The notes beneath the pieces were generated by a model. That model saw only the letters and a program-made list of their open reading frames with translations, made no database searches and was not told the DNA's origin. Source: Pseudomonas reinekei (GTDB taxonomy: Bacteria > Pseudomonadota > Gammaproteobacteria > Pseudomonadales > Pseudomonadaceae). Taken from it: 64,000 bases of DNA. The stretch is from contig NZ_MSTQ01000011.1 in the NCBI RefSeq assembly GCF_001945365.1, positions 124,001 to 188,000 on the forward strand. The letters run 5' to 3'. A program made the position numbers and the translations under genes. Below, one piece after another: positions 1 to 8,794 of the stretch; the stretch's first letter is position 1, and each line of letters begins with the position of its first letter.

Positions 1-1211
1 GGATCGAGAATGTCCAGTGCGATGTGGATCGGCGTTTGCGGAGGCATTTCTGCCATGCCTTCGAGGTCACCACTGAGGTATTCACCGGGTTTGAAGCGGC
101 GGCTGGCGATCAAGTGACCATTGAGATCGGCGAAACGCAGTTCCAGCAGCGGGAAGGGCTGGGAGAAGGGCGCGCGGTTATAAATGATGGCATCCACCAC
201 CAATGCACCGTTGAACTCCGGGTGACTGCGGACCACCAGGTTGCTGCTTTTGATTTTGGCGATGTCGACCTTGGAGGGCACCGTGCAACCGATTTGCGGG
301 CACAGTTGCTGGAACCAGGGGCGATATTGGTCCTGGCGCGCCAGTTCGTCGAAGTGATAGGCGACGTACTGGCCGACCAGTGCGCCGGCACCCAGCAGGA
401 TCAGCAGGAACCAGAAGAATCGGCGCCCCCATGGCGAGCGGCGTTTTTGCCAGTCCAGTTGCAGCGGGTCGTCGGTCAGGTCTTGCAGGACTTCGGCGCG
501 AACGCCCGATTCGCTGCGTTCGCGACGCTTGCGCAGCGGTTCGATCGAGGGCAGGTCGTCGGGTTCTTCAGTCACGGAGGCCGACAGGCGTTCGTTTTGC
601 GGTGGTGCAACTATCGGGTCATGCAGACGCAACTGCGGCGGTGGCATTTCATCGTCGAGGTCTACCGGTTCCAGCGACAGCGACGGTTCGGTGCGTGCGA
701 GGATGCCCGTTTCTTTCAGCGGTTGCGCTGGGGGCGGCGTGTCGAGTCGGTCGAGTTCGTCAAGATCGTCGATCGCCTGTGTGCGGTCAGCGGCCGATTC
801 GCTGAACAGGCTGTCGCTGGTCCAGGGCTCTTCCTCGTTTTCGACGCTATCGCGGCGTGCGCTGAGGCTGTCTTCACGGGGGCGGCCGAATTCGGTGGTG
901 GGCTGTATTTCCCGCTGTTCGAGCCGGGCCAGTTCCTCGTCGAGGTCGAGGCTGTCCAGATCCAGTTCGGCAGCGCTCCATTGCTTTTGGCTGATGGCGC
1001 GCGGTTCTGCGGGTTCCGGAGCCTCGATGACCGCAGGTGCAATCGGTGCGACAGGTTCTTTGCCGGCTTGCTCAAGCAATTGCTTGGCGGCATTGAAAAC
1101 CTGCAGGCATGAACCACAGCGAACGACACCGCGCGCCACACTCAACTGGGCATGGCTGACGCGGAAGCTGGTTTGGCAATGCGGGCACTGAGTGACGAAG
1201 CTATCGGTCAT
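1..1211 (-). CDS. DUF3426 zinc-ribbon membrane protein (3' end outside window)
   Basis: The frame opens with ATG at 1211 and stays open leftward to the window edge, so the C-terminus is missing; about 403 residues are visible. An N-terminal zinc ribbon has CPHC (residues 9-12) and CGSC (32-35), the MJ0042 type. A long acidic, Pro/Glu-rich linker follows to about residue 250. One transmembrane segment lies near 264-284, and the rest looks like an extracytoplasmic DUF3426 domain. It starts 30 bases after the prmA stop on the same strand, so the two are probably co-transcribed. The molecular role of the family is not established; the layout suggests a cytoplasmic metal-binding head joined to a periplasmic domain. 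Confidence 0.88.
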   Translation of the reverse strand, partial: MTDSFVTQCPHCQTSFRVSHAQLSVARGVVRCGSCLQVFNAAKQLLEQAGKEPVAPIAPAVIEAPEPAEPRAISQKQWSAAELDLDSLDLDEELARLEQREIQPTTEFGRPREDSLSARRDSVENEEEPWTSDSLFSESAADRTQAIDDLDELDRLDTPPPAQPLKETGILARTEPSLSLEPVDLDDEMPPPQLRLHDPIVAPPQNERLSASVTEEPDDLPSIEPLRKRRERSESGVRAEVLQDLTDDPLQLDWQKRRSPWGRRFFWFLLILLGAGALVGQYVAYHFDELARQDQYRPWFQQLCPQIGCTVPSKVDIAKIKSSNLVVRSHPEFNGALVVDAIIYNRAPFSQPFPLLELRFADLNGHLIASRRFKPGEYLSGDLEGMAEMPPQTPIHIALDILD

Positions 1212-1241
1212 GCGGCGATCCGGATTATACAGACGCTCATT

Positions 1242-2120
1242 CTAGCGCCGACGGCCTGTAATGCGCACCCAGCCATCGCGATTGGCGATCGGATCCAGAT
1301 CGAAGTCTTTGGCGTAGGCCGCAGCGACGTCCTCGCCTTGCTCGGCAAGAATGCCCGAGAGCGCCAGGCGACCGCCGGACTTGACCAGGCCGGACAGCTG
1401 CGGCGCCAGGGACACCAGCGGGCCGGCGAGGATATTGGCCACCAGCACATCGGCCTGAACCTGCGGCAGATCTTCCGGCAGATACAGTGGGAACAATTCA
1501 TCGGCGATGTTATTGCGCCCAGCGTTGTCGCGGGAGGCTTCCAGCGCCTGTACGTCGATGTCGGTGCCGACGGCTTCCCTGGCGCCCAGCAGGAGGGCGG
1601 CAATCGCCAGAATCCCCGAACCGCAGCCGAAGTCCAGCACGTTGCAGTCTTTGAGGTCCTGACCGTCGAGCCATTCCAGGCACAGAGCAGTGGTCGGGTG
1701 AGTGCCGGTACCGAACGCCAGGCCCGGGTCCAGCAGCAGGTTTACAGCGCCGGGCTCGGGAGCCGCATGCCAGCTCGGCACGATCCACAGGCGCTGACCG
1801 AAACGCATCGGCTGGAAACCGTCCATCCAGCTGCGTTCCCAATCCTGGTCTTCGATCACTTCACTGTGGTGTTCGGGCAGCGGGCTGCCGGTCAACAGCT
1901 CAAGGTGGGCCAGTACCGGGCCGGGCTCGGTGCCGCCTTCGAACAGGGCCAGCAGGTGGGTGTGGGACCACAGCGGCGTGGTGTTGAGTTCCGGCTCGAA
2001 GATCGGCTGATCTTCGGCGTCCATGAAGGTCACCGACACGGCGCCCACTTCAAGGAAAGCGTCTTCGTAGGTTTCGGCTTGTTCTGGGCTGATGGCGAGA
2101 CGGACTTGCAGCCAAGGCAT
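1242..2120 (-). CDS. prmA: Ribosomal protein L11 methyltransferase
   Basis: PrmA trimethylates ribosomal protein L11 in the cytoplasm using S-adenosylmethionine. The 292-residue product has the usual family length. The class I methyltransferase glycine motif is visible (VLDFGCGSGILAIAA), followed by an acidic residue after strand 2 (GTDIDVQA). The N-terminal part, with DQDWERSWMDGF, matches the substrate-recognition domain. The frame stays open upstream to 2390, but ATG 2120 (MPWLQVRLAI) is chosen because AAGGTG precedes it at good spacing and it is the family start. It lies downstream of accC beyond a hairpin terminator and a REP pair, so it probably has its own promoter, and it leads into the DUF3426 gene. 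Confidence 0.96.
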   Translation of the reverse strand: MPWLQVRLAISPEQAETYEDAFLEVGAVSVTFMDAEDQPIFEPELNTTPLWSHTHLLALFEGGTEPGPVLAHLELLTGSPLPEHHSEVIEDQDWERSWMDGFQPMRFGQRLWIVPSWHAAPEPGAVNLLLDPGLAFGTGTHPTTALCLEWLDGQDLKDCNVLDFGCGSGILAIAALLLGAREAVGTDIDVQALEASRDNAGRNNIADELFPLYLPEDLPQVQADVLVANILAGPLVSLAPQLSGLVKSGGRLALSGILAEQGEDVAAAYAKDFDLDPIANRDGWVRITGRRR

Positions 2121-2228
2121 GGCGGGCACCTTTGAAAAATATTGATTGCAGCCTAGCGGGCTGCGAGAAGCGCGCAAGTTTACGCGAGCGCGAAGGTTTT
2201 GTGGGAGTGGCTTGGTCTCGCAGTTCCC

Positions 2229-2320
2229 TGTGGGAGCGAGCCTGCTCGCGAAAGCGGTGGGGCAGTCACTTCGAGTGCTGGATGTGACAAAGCCTTCGCG
2301 AGCAGGCTCGCTTCCAAGGG
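2229..2320. repeat. REP pair (REPIN) between prmA and accC
   Basis: TGGGAGCGAGCCTGCTCGCG at 2231-2250 is followed by its near-exact reverse complement at about 2293-2315, forming a long imperfect hairpin. The same core recurs elsewhere in this window, which marks it as a dispersed palindromic repeat. Confidence 0.85.
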
Positions 2321-2356
2321 ACTTGGTACTCGGCAGGATGAAATCTCCAGAAACAA

Positions 2357-2380
2357 CAAAGCCGCCCGAAGGCGGCTTTG
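2357..2380 (-). terminator. Rho-independent terminator after accC
   Basis: A perfect 10-bp stem, CAAAGCCGCC / GGCGGCTTTG, has a 4-base loop. Read on the minus strand it is followed by TTGTTT. It sits 20 bases beyond the accC stop. Confidence 0.85.
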
Positions 2381-2399
2381 TCAGGTGCAAGGTCGAAGC

Positions 2400-3758
2400 T
2401 TAGTGCTTCTCGCCAGCCAGCTTGTGCTCGAGGTAGTGAATGTTCACGCCCCCCTTGCAGAAGCCTTCGTCGCGGGTCAGATCGCGGTGCAGCGGGATGT
2501 TGGTCTTGATCCCGTCGACCACGATTTCGTCCAGCGCATTGCGCATGCGCGCCATGGCTTCGTCACGGGTTGCCCCGTAAGTGATCAGCTTGCCGATCAA
2601 CGAATCGTAGTTAGGCGGAACGGCATAGCCACTGTACAGGTGCGAATCGACGCGAACGCCGTTGCCGCCTGGTGCGTGGAAATGCTTGACCGTGCCCGGG
2701 CTCGGCATGAAGGTTTTCGGATCTTCGGCGTTGATCCGGCATTCCAGTGCGTGACCGCGGATGACCACGTCATCCTGGGTGAACGACAGCTTGTTGCCGG
2801 CGGCGATGCTGAGCATCTCCTTGACGATGTCGATACCGGTGACCATTTCCGAAACCGGGTGCTCTACCTGGACACGAGTGTTCATCTCGATGAAGTAGAA
2901 GCGACCGTTCTCGTACAGGAACTCGAAAGTGCCTGCGCCACGGTAACCGATGTCGATGCACGCCTTGACGCAGCGAGCGAAAACTTCCTGGCGAGCCTTC
3001 TCGTCGATGCCCGGTGCCGGCGCTTCTTCGAGAACTTTCTGGTGACGGCGTTGCAGCGAGCAGTCGCGGTCGCCCAGATGGATGGCGTGGCCCTGGCCGT
3101 CGGAAAGCACCTGGACTTCCACGTGACGCGGGTTGGTCAGGAATTTTTCCAGGTAGACCATCGGGTTGCCGAACGCCGCGCCAGCTTCGGAGCGGGTCAG
3201 CTTGGCCGAGGAAATCAGGTCTTCTTCTTTATGCACAACGCGCATGCCGCGACCACCACCGCCGCCAGCGGCTTTGATGATCACCGGGTAACCGACTTCG
3301 CGACCGATGCGCAGAGCGGTTTCTTCGTCTTCCGGCAACGGGCCGTCAGAGCCCGGAACGGTCGGTACGCCAGCGGCGATCATGGCGTGCTTGGCCGAAA
3401 CCTTGTCGCCCATCAGGCGAATGGTTTCGGCTTTCGGGCCAATGAACGCGAAGCCAGAGTTCTCGACCTGCTCGGCGAAGTCGGCGTTTTCCGCAAGGAA
3501 ACCGTAGCCGGGGTGAATGGCGGTGGCGCCAGTCACTTCGGCCGCGGCAATGATTGCCGGAATGTGCAGGTAGGAGTGGGCGGCCGATGCCGGGCCGATG
3601 CAGACGGATTCGTCCGCCAGACCCAGGTGCATCAGTTCCTTGTCAGCCTTGGAGTAAACGGCGACGGTCTTGATGCCCATCTCTTTGCAGGCGCGCAGGA
3701 TCCGCAGGGCGATCTCACCGCGGTTGGCGATCAGAACTTTTTCCAACTTCGCAGTCAT
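2400..3758 (-). CDS. accC: Acetyl-CoA carboxylase, biotin carboxylase subunit
   Basis: AccC carboxylates the biotin on AccB using ATP and bicarbonate, the first half-reaction of malonyl-CoA synthesis for fatty acids. The product (452 aa) is full length. It shows the N-terminal Rossmann-like start (KVLIANRGEIALRILRA), the ATP-grasp glycine loop (KAAGGGGGRGM) and the active-site stretch FIEMNTRVQVEHPVSEMV. ATG 3758 is preferred over an upstream in-frame codon at 3779 because GGAGAG lies 8 bases before it and MTAKLEKVLI is the usual Pseudomonas start. It follows accB by 17 bases, making a tight aroQ-accB-accC operon. Confidence 0.97.
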   Translation of the reverse strand: MTAKLEKVLIANRGEIALRILRACKEMGIKTVAVYSKADKELMHLGLADESVCIGPASAAHSYLHIPAIIAAAEVTGATAIHPGYGFLAENADFAEQVENSGFAFIGPKAETIRLMGDKVSAKHAMIAAGVPTVPGSDGPLPEDEETALRIGREVGYPVIIKAAGGGGGRGMRVVHKEEDLISSAKLTRSEAGAAFGNPMVYLEKFLTNPRHVEVQVLSDGQGHAIHLGDRDCSLQRRHQKVLEEAPAPGIDEKARQEVFARCVKACIDIGYRGAGTFEFLYENGRFYFIEMNTRVQVEHPVSEMVTGIDIVKEMLSIAAGNKLSFTQDDVVIRGHALECRINAEDPKTFMPSPGTVKHFHAPGGNGVRVDSHLYSGYAVPPNYDSLIGKLITYGATRDEAMARMRNALDEIVVDGIKTNIPLHRDLTRDEGFCKGGVNIHYLEHKLAGEKH

Positions 3759-3775
3759 CAAAGGCTCTCCGCGGT

Positions 3776-4240
3776 TCAAACGATGGTGAACAGCGGTTGG
3801 TCGTACTCAACCGGCTGGCCGTCTTCAACGAGGATGGATTCGATCACACCGCTGGTTTCAGCTTCGATGTGGTTCATCATCTTCATGGCTTCAACGATGC
3901 ACAGGGTGTCGCCTTTCTTCACGGTCTGGCCGACTTCAACGAAGGACGGCGAGGTTGGCGAAGACTTGCGATAGAACGTGCCGACCATTGGCGAACGGGC
4001 AACGGTGCCGTTCAACGATGGTGCAGCAGGCGCGGCGGGTGCGGCAGCGGCAACCGGAGCGGCGGCAGCGGCAGGCGCGGCAACCGGAGCTGGCATTGGA
4101 GCCGGTGCGTAGTACTGCTGGGCCGGGGTTTTGCTGTGACGGCTGATGCGTACGGACTCTTCGCCTTCCTTGATCTCGAGCTCGTCGATGCCGGACTCTT
4201 CCAGCAATTCGATCAGTTTCTTAACTTTACGGATATCCAT
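3776..4240 (-). CDS. accB: Biotin carboxyl carrier protein of acetyl-CoA carboxylase
   Basis: BCCP carries the carboxyl group between the biotin carboxylase and the carboxyltransferase. The 154-residue protein has an N-terminal assembly helix, an Ala/Pro-rich flexible linker at residues 45-75, and a C-terminal biotinyl domain. The biotinylated lysine is K120 in EAMKMMN. It is followed at once by accC and preceded by aroQ by 48 bases on the same strand, the classic arrangement. Confidence 0.97.
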   Translation of the reverse strand: MDIRKVKKLIELLEESGIDELEIKEGEESVRISRHSKTPAQQYYAPAPMPAPVAAPAAAAAPVAAAAPAAPAAPSLNGTVARSPMVGTFYRKSSPTSPSFVEVGQTVKKGDTLCIVEAMKMMNHIEAETSGVIESILVEDGQPVEYDQPLFTIV

Positions 4241-4288
4241 GAATCATCAACTCCCAAGGGTCGGTCAGGGGCGTTTAACGCTTGTTGT

Positions 4289-4741
4289 TCAAGCTGTTGC
4301 CTGTATTTCAAGCTGCTCTAGTGCGGCCTCCAGGGCCAGTCGATAACCGCTGGCGCCAAGGCCGCAGATCACTCCCACCGCTACGTCGGAGAAGTAGGAG
4401 TGATGGCGGAAAGGTTCGCGTTTGTGCACGTTAGACAAATGCACTTCGATGAATGGGATGCTCACCGCCAGCAGCGCGTCACGTAATGCGACACTTGTAT
4501 GTGTAAAAGCTGCTGGATTGATCAGAATGAAATCCACGCCTTCGCTGCGAGCGGCGTGGATGCGGTCGATCAATTCGTACTCGGCATTGCTTTGCAGATA
4601 CAGCAAATGGTGGCCGGCTTCGCGGGCACGGCGTTCCAGATCCTGGTTGATCTGCGCCAGCGTCGTGGCGCCATAGGTGCCCGGTTCACGGGTGCCGAGC
4701 AGGTTCAGGTTGGGTCCGTGCAGAACGAGTAGCGTCGCCAT
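4289..4741 (-). CDS. aroQ: 3-dehydroquinate dehydratase, type II
   Basis: The enzyme removes water from 3-dehydroquinate in the shikimate pathway. Its 150 residues are normal for the type II family. The N-terminal LHGPNLNLLGTREP motif, the catalytic tyrosine Y23 in GTYG, the flexible-loop arginine R18, N75 in INPAAFTHTS and H101 in EVHLSN are all present. It heads the aroQ-accB-accC transcript; the 132-base gap to dsbD presumably holds its promoter. Confidence 0.97.
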   Translation of the reverse strand: MATLLVLHGPNLNLLGTREPGTYGATTLAQINQDLERRAREAGHHLLYLQSNAEYELIDRIHAARSEGVDFILINPAAFTHTSVALRDALLAVSIPFIEVHLSNVHKREPFRHHSYFSDVAVGVICGLGASGYRLALEAALEQLEIQATA

Positions 4742-4873
4742 CGGCGGTTCCTTTGTTATCTGTGTGCAATTGTCAGAACCTGGCGACTATGCCGCAAAGC
4801 CTTTGTGACTGTCCAGTTCTCTGCAATAGCCAGCACGATGACCGATGTTTGCGCGAGATATATGACTGCTTGA

Positions 4874-6622
4874 TTAAATCCGGTCATTCGCCCTGACAAC
4901 CTGTTCGGCGAAGTCCCGGGCATTGATTTCGCCAATCACCCGCACATCGGCACGTTCGACGCCGTCCTTGCCGAAAAACATCAAGGCCGGAGGACCGAAC
5001 AGTTTGTAGCGGTCGAGCAAGGCGCGTTGTTCAGCGTTGCTGTCGGTGATATCGAAGCGCACCAGCCGATAGCCCTTGAGGCGTTCGATCACGTCAGGGT
5101 CGTTGAGCACTTCCCGTTCGATGACTTTGCAACTGATGCACCAGTCGGCGTACCAGTCGAGCAGCAGTGCGGTGTTGGCCGAACGGGCTTCGGTGAGCAC
5201 GCGGTCGAGCTCAGCCGGCGTGTTGACGGTTTGCCAGGTGCCGGTTTCTGGTGTTGGCGCGTTGCCGGCAATGACGCGCGGCTGACCGATGGGGTTGAAA
5301 GGATCGCTCTGACCACTGAACGCCCCGAACCAGCACGCCAGCGCGTAAAACAGCAGGAACATCCCCAGCAGTTGGCCCAGGCGTTTGCGTGGTGGTTTAT
5401 AGACGAACTCCAGCGCACCCAAAAACAAGCCGACGCCACCGGCTAGCAGGCCGATCAGCAGCAGGGTGAGCTGGCCCGGTAGTACCCGGCTGAGCAAGCC
5501 GATCGCCAGTCCCAGCAACAGCACGCCAATCGCATTTTTCACGTAGATCAGCCACGGTCCGCTCTTCGGCAGCCACGCCGCGCCACCGGTTGCCACCAGC
5601 AACAGTGGCGCGCCCATGCCGAGGCCGAGCATGAACAGTTTCACGCCGCCGCCCAAGGCGTCGCCACTGGCGCTGATGTACAGCAACGCACCGGCCAGTG
5701 GCGCCGATACGCAGGGCGAAACCAGCAGGCTGGACACCACGCCCAGCACCGCCGCCCCCCACAGCGAGCCACCTTCGGTGCGGCCGGCGATGCGGTCGAG
5801 CCGGCTGCTGATGGCGTGAGGCAACTTGAGTTCGAAAACCCCGAACATCGCCAGCGCAAACACTGCAAAAAACATGGCGAAGGGCACCAGCACCCAAGCT
5901 GATTGCAGGCGCGCCTGAAGATTGAGTTGTGCGCCGAACATGCCCATCAAGGCGCCGAGCAGGGCAAAACACGCCGCCATCGGCAGCACATAGGCCAACG
6001 ACAGGTTAAAGCCGCGCAAGCCGCCGACCTGGCCGCGCAACACCACGCCGGAAAGGATCGGCAACATTGGCAGCACGCAAGGTGTGAACGTCAGGCCAAG
6101 GCCAGCAAGGAAGAACAGCGCCAGTTCGCGCCAGCTCCAGTGACCGGGTGTGGTCGTGTTGTCGCTGCCGCCATTGATGCTCAGGCGCTCGGTTTCCGGC
6201 GGATAGCACAGGCCCTTGTCGGCGCAGCCCTGATAGGTCACCGCCAAGGTAAATGGGCGTTGATCGGTGCGCGGCAACTCTACGTCGAGAATGCCGTGGT
6301 AGACCTCGACATCGCCGAAGTACTCGTCGTGCTTCTTTTGGCCGTCGGGCAATTGCGCAGTCCCAAGGGCGACATCGGCCGGCTCGGCGCGAAACTGGAA
6401 GCGGTGACGATAGAGGTAATAACCCTCGGTGGCGACGAAGCGCAGTTTGATCGATTGCGGTGTGCTTTCTACCAGGCTCAACTGAAAGGCTTCGCGCACC
6501 GGCAGGAAGTCGGCGCTGTTGTTGATCGAGCCCAGGGTTGAATGGGGGCGACTTTCCAGCAACCCGGCGGCGGTAGCCGGCAGGGCGAGCACTAAAAGCA
6601 GCAGGCAAAGCAAACGGCGCAT
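4874..6622 (-). CDS. dsbD: Thiol:disulfide interchange protein DsbD
   Basis: DsbD moves electrons from cytoplasmic thioredoxin across the inner membrane to periplasmic partners such as DsbC. The 582-residue protein has a signal peptide (residues 1-19), a periplasmic alpha domain with the Cys pair C133/C139 (GCADKGLC), a membrane beta domain with C182 (TFTPCVLP) and C304 (VSPCVSAP), and a C-terminal thioredoxin-like gamma domain with C495 and C498 (WCISC). All three redox pairs are therefore intact. It starts at ATG 6622. Pseudomonas often carry two dsbD paralogs, and sequence alone does not say which this is. Confidence 0.96.
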   Translation of the reverse strand: MRRLLCLLLLVLALPATAAGLLESRPHSTLGSINNSADFLPVREAFQLSLVESTPQSIKLRFVATEGYYLYRHRFQFRAEPADVALGTAQLPDGQKKHDEYFGDVEVYHGILDVELPRTDQRPFTLAVTYQGCADKGLCYPPETERLSINGGSDNTTTPGHWSWRELALFFLAGLGLTFTPCVLPMLPILSGVVLRGQVGGLRGFNLSLAYVLPMAACFALLGALMGMFGAQLNLQARLQSAWVLVPFAMFFAVFALAMFGVFELKLPHAISSRLDRIAGRTEGGSLWGAAVLGVVSSLLVSPCVSAPLAGALLYISASGDALGGGVKLFMLGLGMGAPLLLVATGGAAWLPKSGPWLIYVKNAIGVLLLGLAIGLLSRVLPGQLTLLLIGLLAGGVGLFLGALEFVYKPPRKRLGQLLGMFLLFYALACWFGAFSGQSDPFNPIGQPRVIAGNAPTPETGTWQTVNTPAELDRVLTEARSANTALLLDWYADWCISCKVIEREVLNDPDVIERLKGYRLVRFDITDSNAEQRALLDRYKLFGPPALMFFGKDGVERADVRVIGEINARDFAEQVVRANDRI

Positions 6623-6712
6623 GACAATCTCGCGTATCGGAATTGGGGGGATGATAGCGGACAGTCGTTCGGTGTGCAGAGCTTGGGATGTGTGGTGATT
6701 GAGCTGACGCCT

Positions 6713-6790
6713 TCACGAGTAGGCTCGCTCCCACAGAAGGTCTGCGTCGTGTGCAAATCAAATGTGGGAGCAAGCCTGCTCGCGATGGTG
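6713..6790. repeat. REP pair between dsbD and the chemoreceptor
   Basis: ACGAGTAGGCTCGCTCCCAC (from 6715) faces TGTGGGAGCAAGCCTGCTCG (from 6763). It ends only a few bases beyond the stop of the gene to its right, a usual REPIN position. Confidence 0.75.
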
Positions 6791-6795
6791 GTCTG

Positions 6796-8742
6796 TCAGA
6801 CGCGGAAGGCCTGGACCGCAGTATGCAGCCGGCCGCCCAGCACCAGCAGGTTTTCCCCTTGCTCACGTCCTTCGCCAATACGCAGCAGGTTATCCCCACC
6901 CAACTGATGAATCCGCTCACTGTGATCGCGGATCTCGCTGACAGCGCCGCTCTGCTGCGCGGTGACATCGGCGATGCGCACGGCGGTGTCGGAAATGGTC
7001 TGGATCGCCCCGACGATTTTATCCAGCGCGCCGTCGGCTGCCTGTGCCTGGTTGGCGGTGGCTTCGGCATGTTCCACCTGGGCACGCATGCCTTCTACCG
7101 ATTGGCGCGCGGCGGTTTGCAGGCCGGCGATCAAGGTCTGGATCTCGGACGTGGCGCCGGCGGTGCGTTGTGCCAGTGAGCGGACTTCTTCGGCCACCAC
7201 GGCAAAGCCTCGGCCCATTTCCCCGGCGCGCGCCGCTTCGATGGCCGCGTTCAGTGCCAGCAGGTTGGTCTGGTCGGCAATCGAGCGGATCACCGTCAGC
7301 ACGCCGCCGATGGTTGCGGACTCTTCGGCCAGGTGCTCGATCATCTGCGCATTGCCCTGTACTTCGTCCACCAGCGCATGCAGGCCGGTGAGGCTCAGGC
7401 CGATGACTTTCTGCCCGTGCTCCACCGCCAGGCCAGCGTGACGGCTGGCCTCGGCCGCCTGGCTGGCGTCACCGGCCACTTGCTGAATGGTCGCTTCCAG
7501 CTCGCCGAGGGAATCGCGGATCAGCGCGGTGTCACCCGCCTGGTGCTCGGCGCCGCTATGCAGGTCGTTGCTCAATTCGGCGAGGGTCCGGCTGCTACCC
7601 GCGACTTGTTCGGCATTGAGGCGAATAGTCCCGACCAGGGCCACCAGATACGCACGCAAGCGATTGAGCGACGCTTCGATGTCATGCAGTTCGCGGTTGG
7701 TTTTGCCCAGCTGGATGTCCTGGCTGAAATCGCCTTCGGCCCAGGTCGACAGCGCCGGGGCGAGGTTGGTCAGGGTCCGGGCGAGTTTGCGTTGCAGGGT
7801 GTCGATCAGCAGTGCGATCAGCAAAATCAAACCGATCATCACGCCTTGCATCAGTCGAACTTCGCCCTGGATCTGTCCGTGCTGGGCGCGGACCACCGGT
7901 TCGAGCCCGGCGATGGCTTGTTGCACATCAGCGATCTTGAGGTGGGTGGCTGCGCCGAGATCGGCGCGCTTCTGGATCTGGTCACGGGTACGTGCCAGTT
8001 CCGCGGGGTAGCGGGTGAGCAGGCTATTGAGTTCACGCTTGAAACCGACGCCGGCATCTTCGGCGACCGCTTTCTCGGTGTTTTCCAGGCCCATCATCGC
8101 GGCGAAATCATCGGTGTTCGATTCGCTGCTGGCGGTCACGCCGAGCAAGGGCAGGGCGTCCAGCAGCGCGGCCTGGGCACGAATGTTGGTGACTTCGCGC
8201 TCGACGTCGGCGGCCAGTTCACTGCGGCCACTGCTGACGAGTTTGTCCCGGGCCAGCGAGAGTTTGCCCAAGTGCTGCGATGCCGTGAGCAATGGCGTCA
8301 GATAGGTCGCGTTAGCGCTGGCGTACTGGCAGAGTTGGTCGAGGCTGGCGCTCAGTTCGCGCTCGGCTTGCAGCAGCAAGGCCTGCGGGTCGCCCGCGAG
8401 TTTGCCCGCAGCGAGCAGGTCGGTTTTGCTGAAATCACTGAGGTTCGACAGGCTTGGACGCAGCGCCTCGGCCAGCGCCGGCGGCAACTCGTCGAGTTCT
8501 TTTTGCAGGTCGTCAAGGGTCTGGCTGGCGCTGCTCAGGCGCAGGGCATCGCCGCTGGCGAGGTAATCCTCGATAGGGCGCGCCACTTGATTCTGAAACT
8601 GTTGGGACAAACCCAGATACCGCTCCATTAATAGATAGGGGCGTTCGAGTGCCTTTTGCGACCACCACAGCGTGGCGCCAAGGGCCACGCACACGGCAAC
8701 TAAAAGGAGGGTGTTGAGATTGGTCAGCAGCTTGAGGCGCAT
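6796..8742 (-). CDS. Methyl-accepting chemotaxis protein
   Basis: This is a 648-residue transmembrane chemoreceptor. A transmembrane helix lies at residues 8-27. A long helical periplasmic region follows without a recognisable Cache motif, then a second transmembrane segment (MIGLILLIALLI, about 300), a HAMP-like linker, and the cytoplasmic coiled-coil signalling domain. The hairpin tip has the strongly conserved DQTNLLALNAAIEAARAGE. It is expected to control CheA kinase, but its ligand cannot be read from the sequence. It begins 52 bases downstream of the diguanylate cyclase gene on the same strand, so the two may share a transcript. Confidence 0.93.
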   Translation of the reverse strand: MRLKLLTNLNTLLLVAVCVALGATLWWSQKALERPYLLMERYLGLSQQFQNQVARPIEDYLASGDALRLSSASQTLDDLQKELDELPPALAEALRPSLSNLSDFSKTDLLAAGKLAGDPQALLLQAERELSASLDQLCQYASANATYLTPLLTASQHLGKLSLARDKLVSSGRSELAADVEREVTNIRAQAALLDALPLLGVTASSESNTDDFAAMMGLENTEKAVAEDAGVGFKRELNSLLTRYPAELARTRDQIQKRADLGAATHLKIADVQQAIAGLEPVVRAQHGQIQGEVRLMQGVMIGLILLIALLIDTLQRKLARTLTNLAPALSTWAEGDFSQDIQLGKTNRELHDIEASLNRLRAYLVALVGTIRLNAEQVAGSSRTLAELSNDLHSGAEHQAGDTALIRDSLGELEATIQQVAGDASQAAEASRHAGLAVEHGQKVIGLSLTGLHALVDEVQGNAQMIEHLAEESATIGGVLTVIRSIADQTNLLALNAAIEAARAGEMGRGFAVVAEEVRSLAQRTAGATSEIQTLIAGLQTAARQSVEGMRAQVEHAEATANQAQAADGALDKIVGAIQTISDTAVRIADVTAQQSGAVSEIRDHSERIHQLGGDNLLRIGEGREQGENLLVLGGRLHTAVQAFRV

Positions 8743-8794
8743 TACGGACTACCAACGGCAGATATGGTAAGCGCCTGAAGTTATTGCGTTTCTA

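Noticed and set aside
2199..3974. A 591-residue plus-strand frame over accC
   Set aside because: It lies opposite accC, which has complete ATP-grasp motifs; the frame starts inside a REP element and matches no family.
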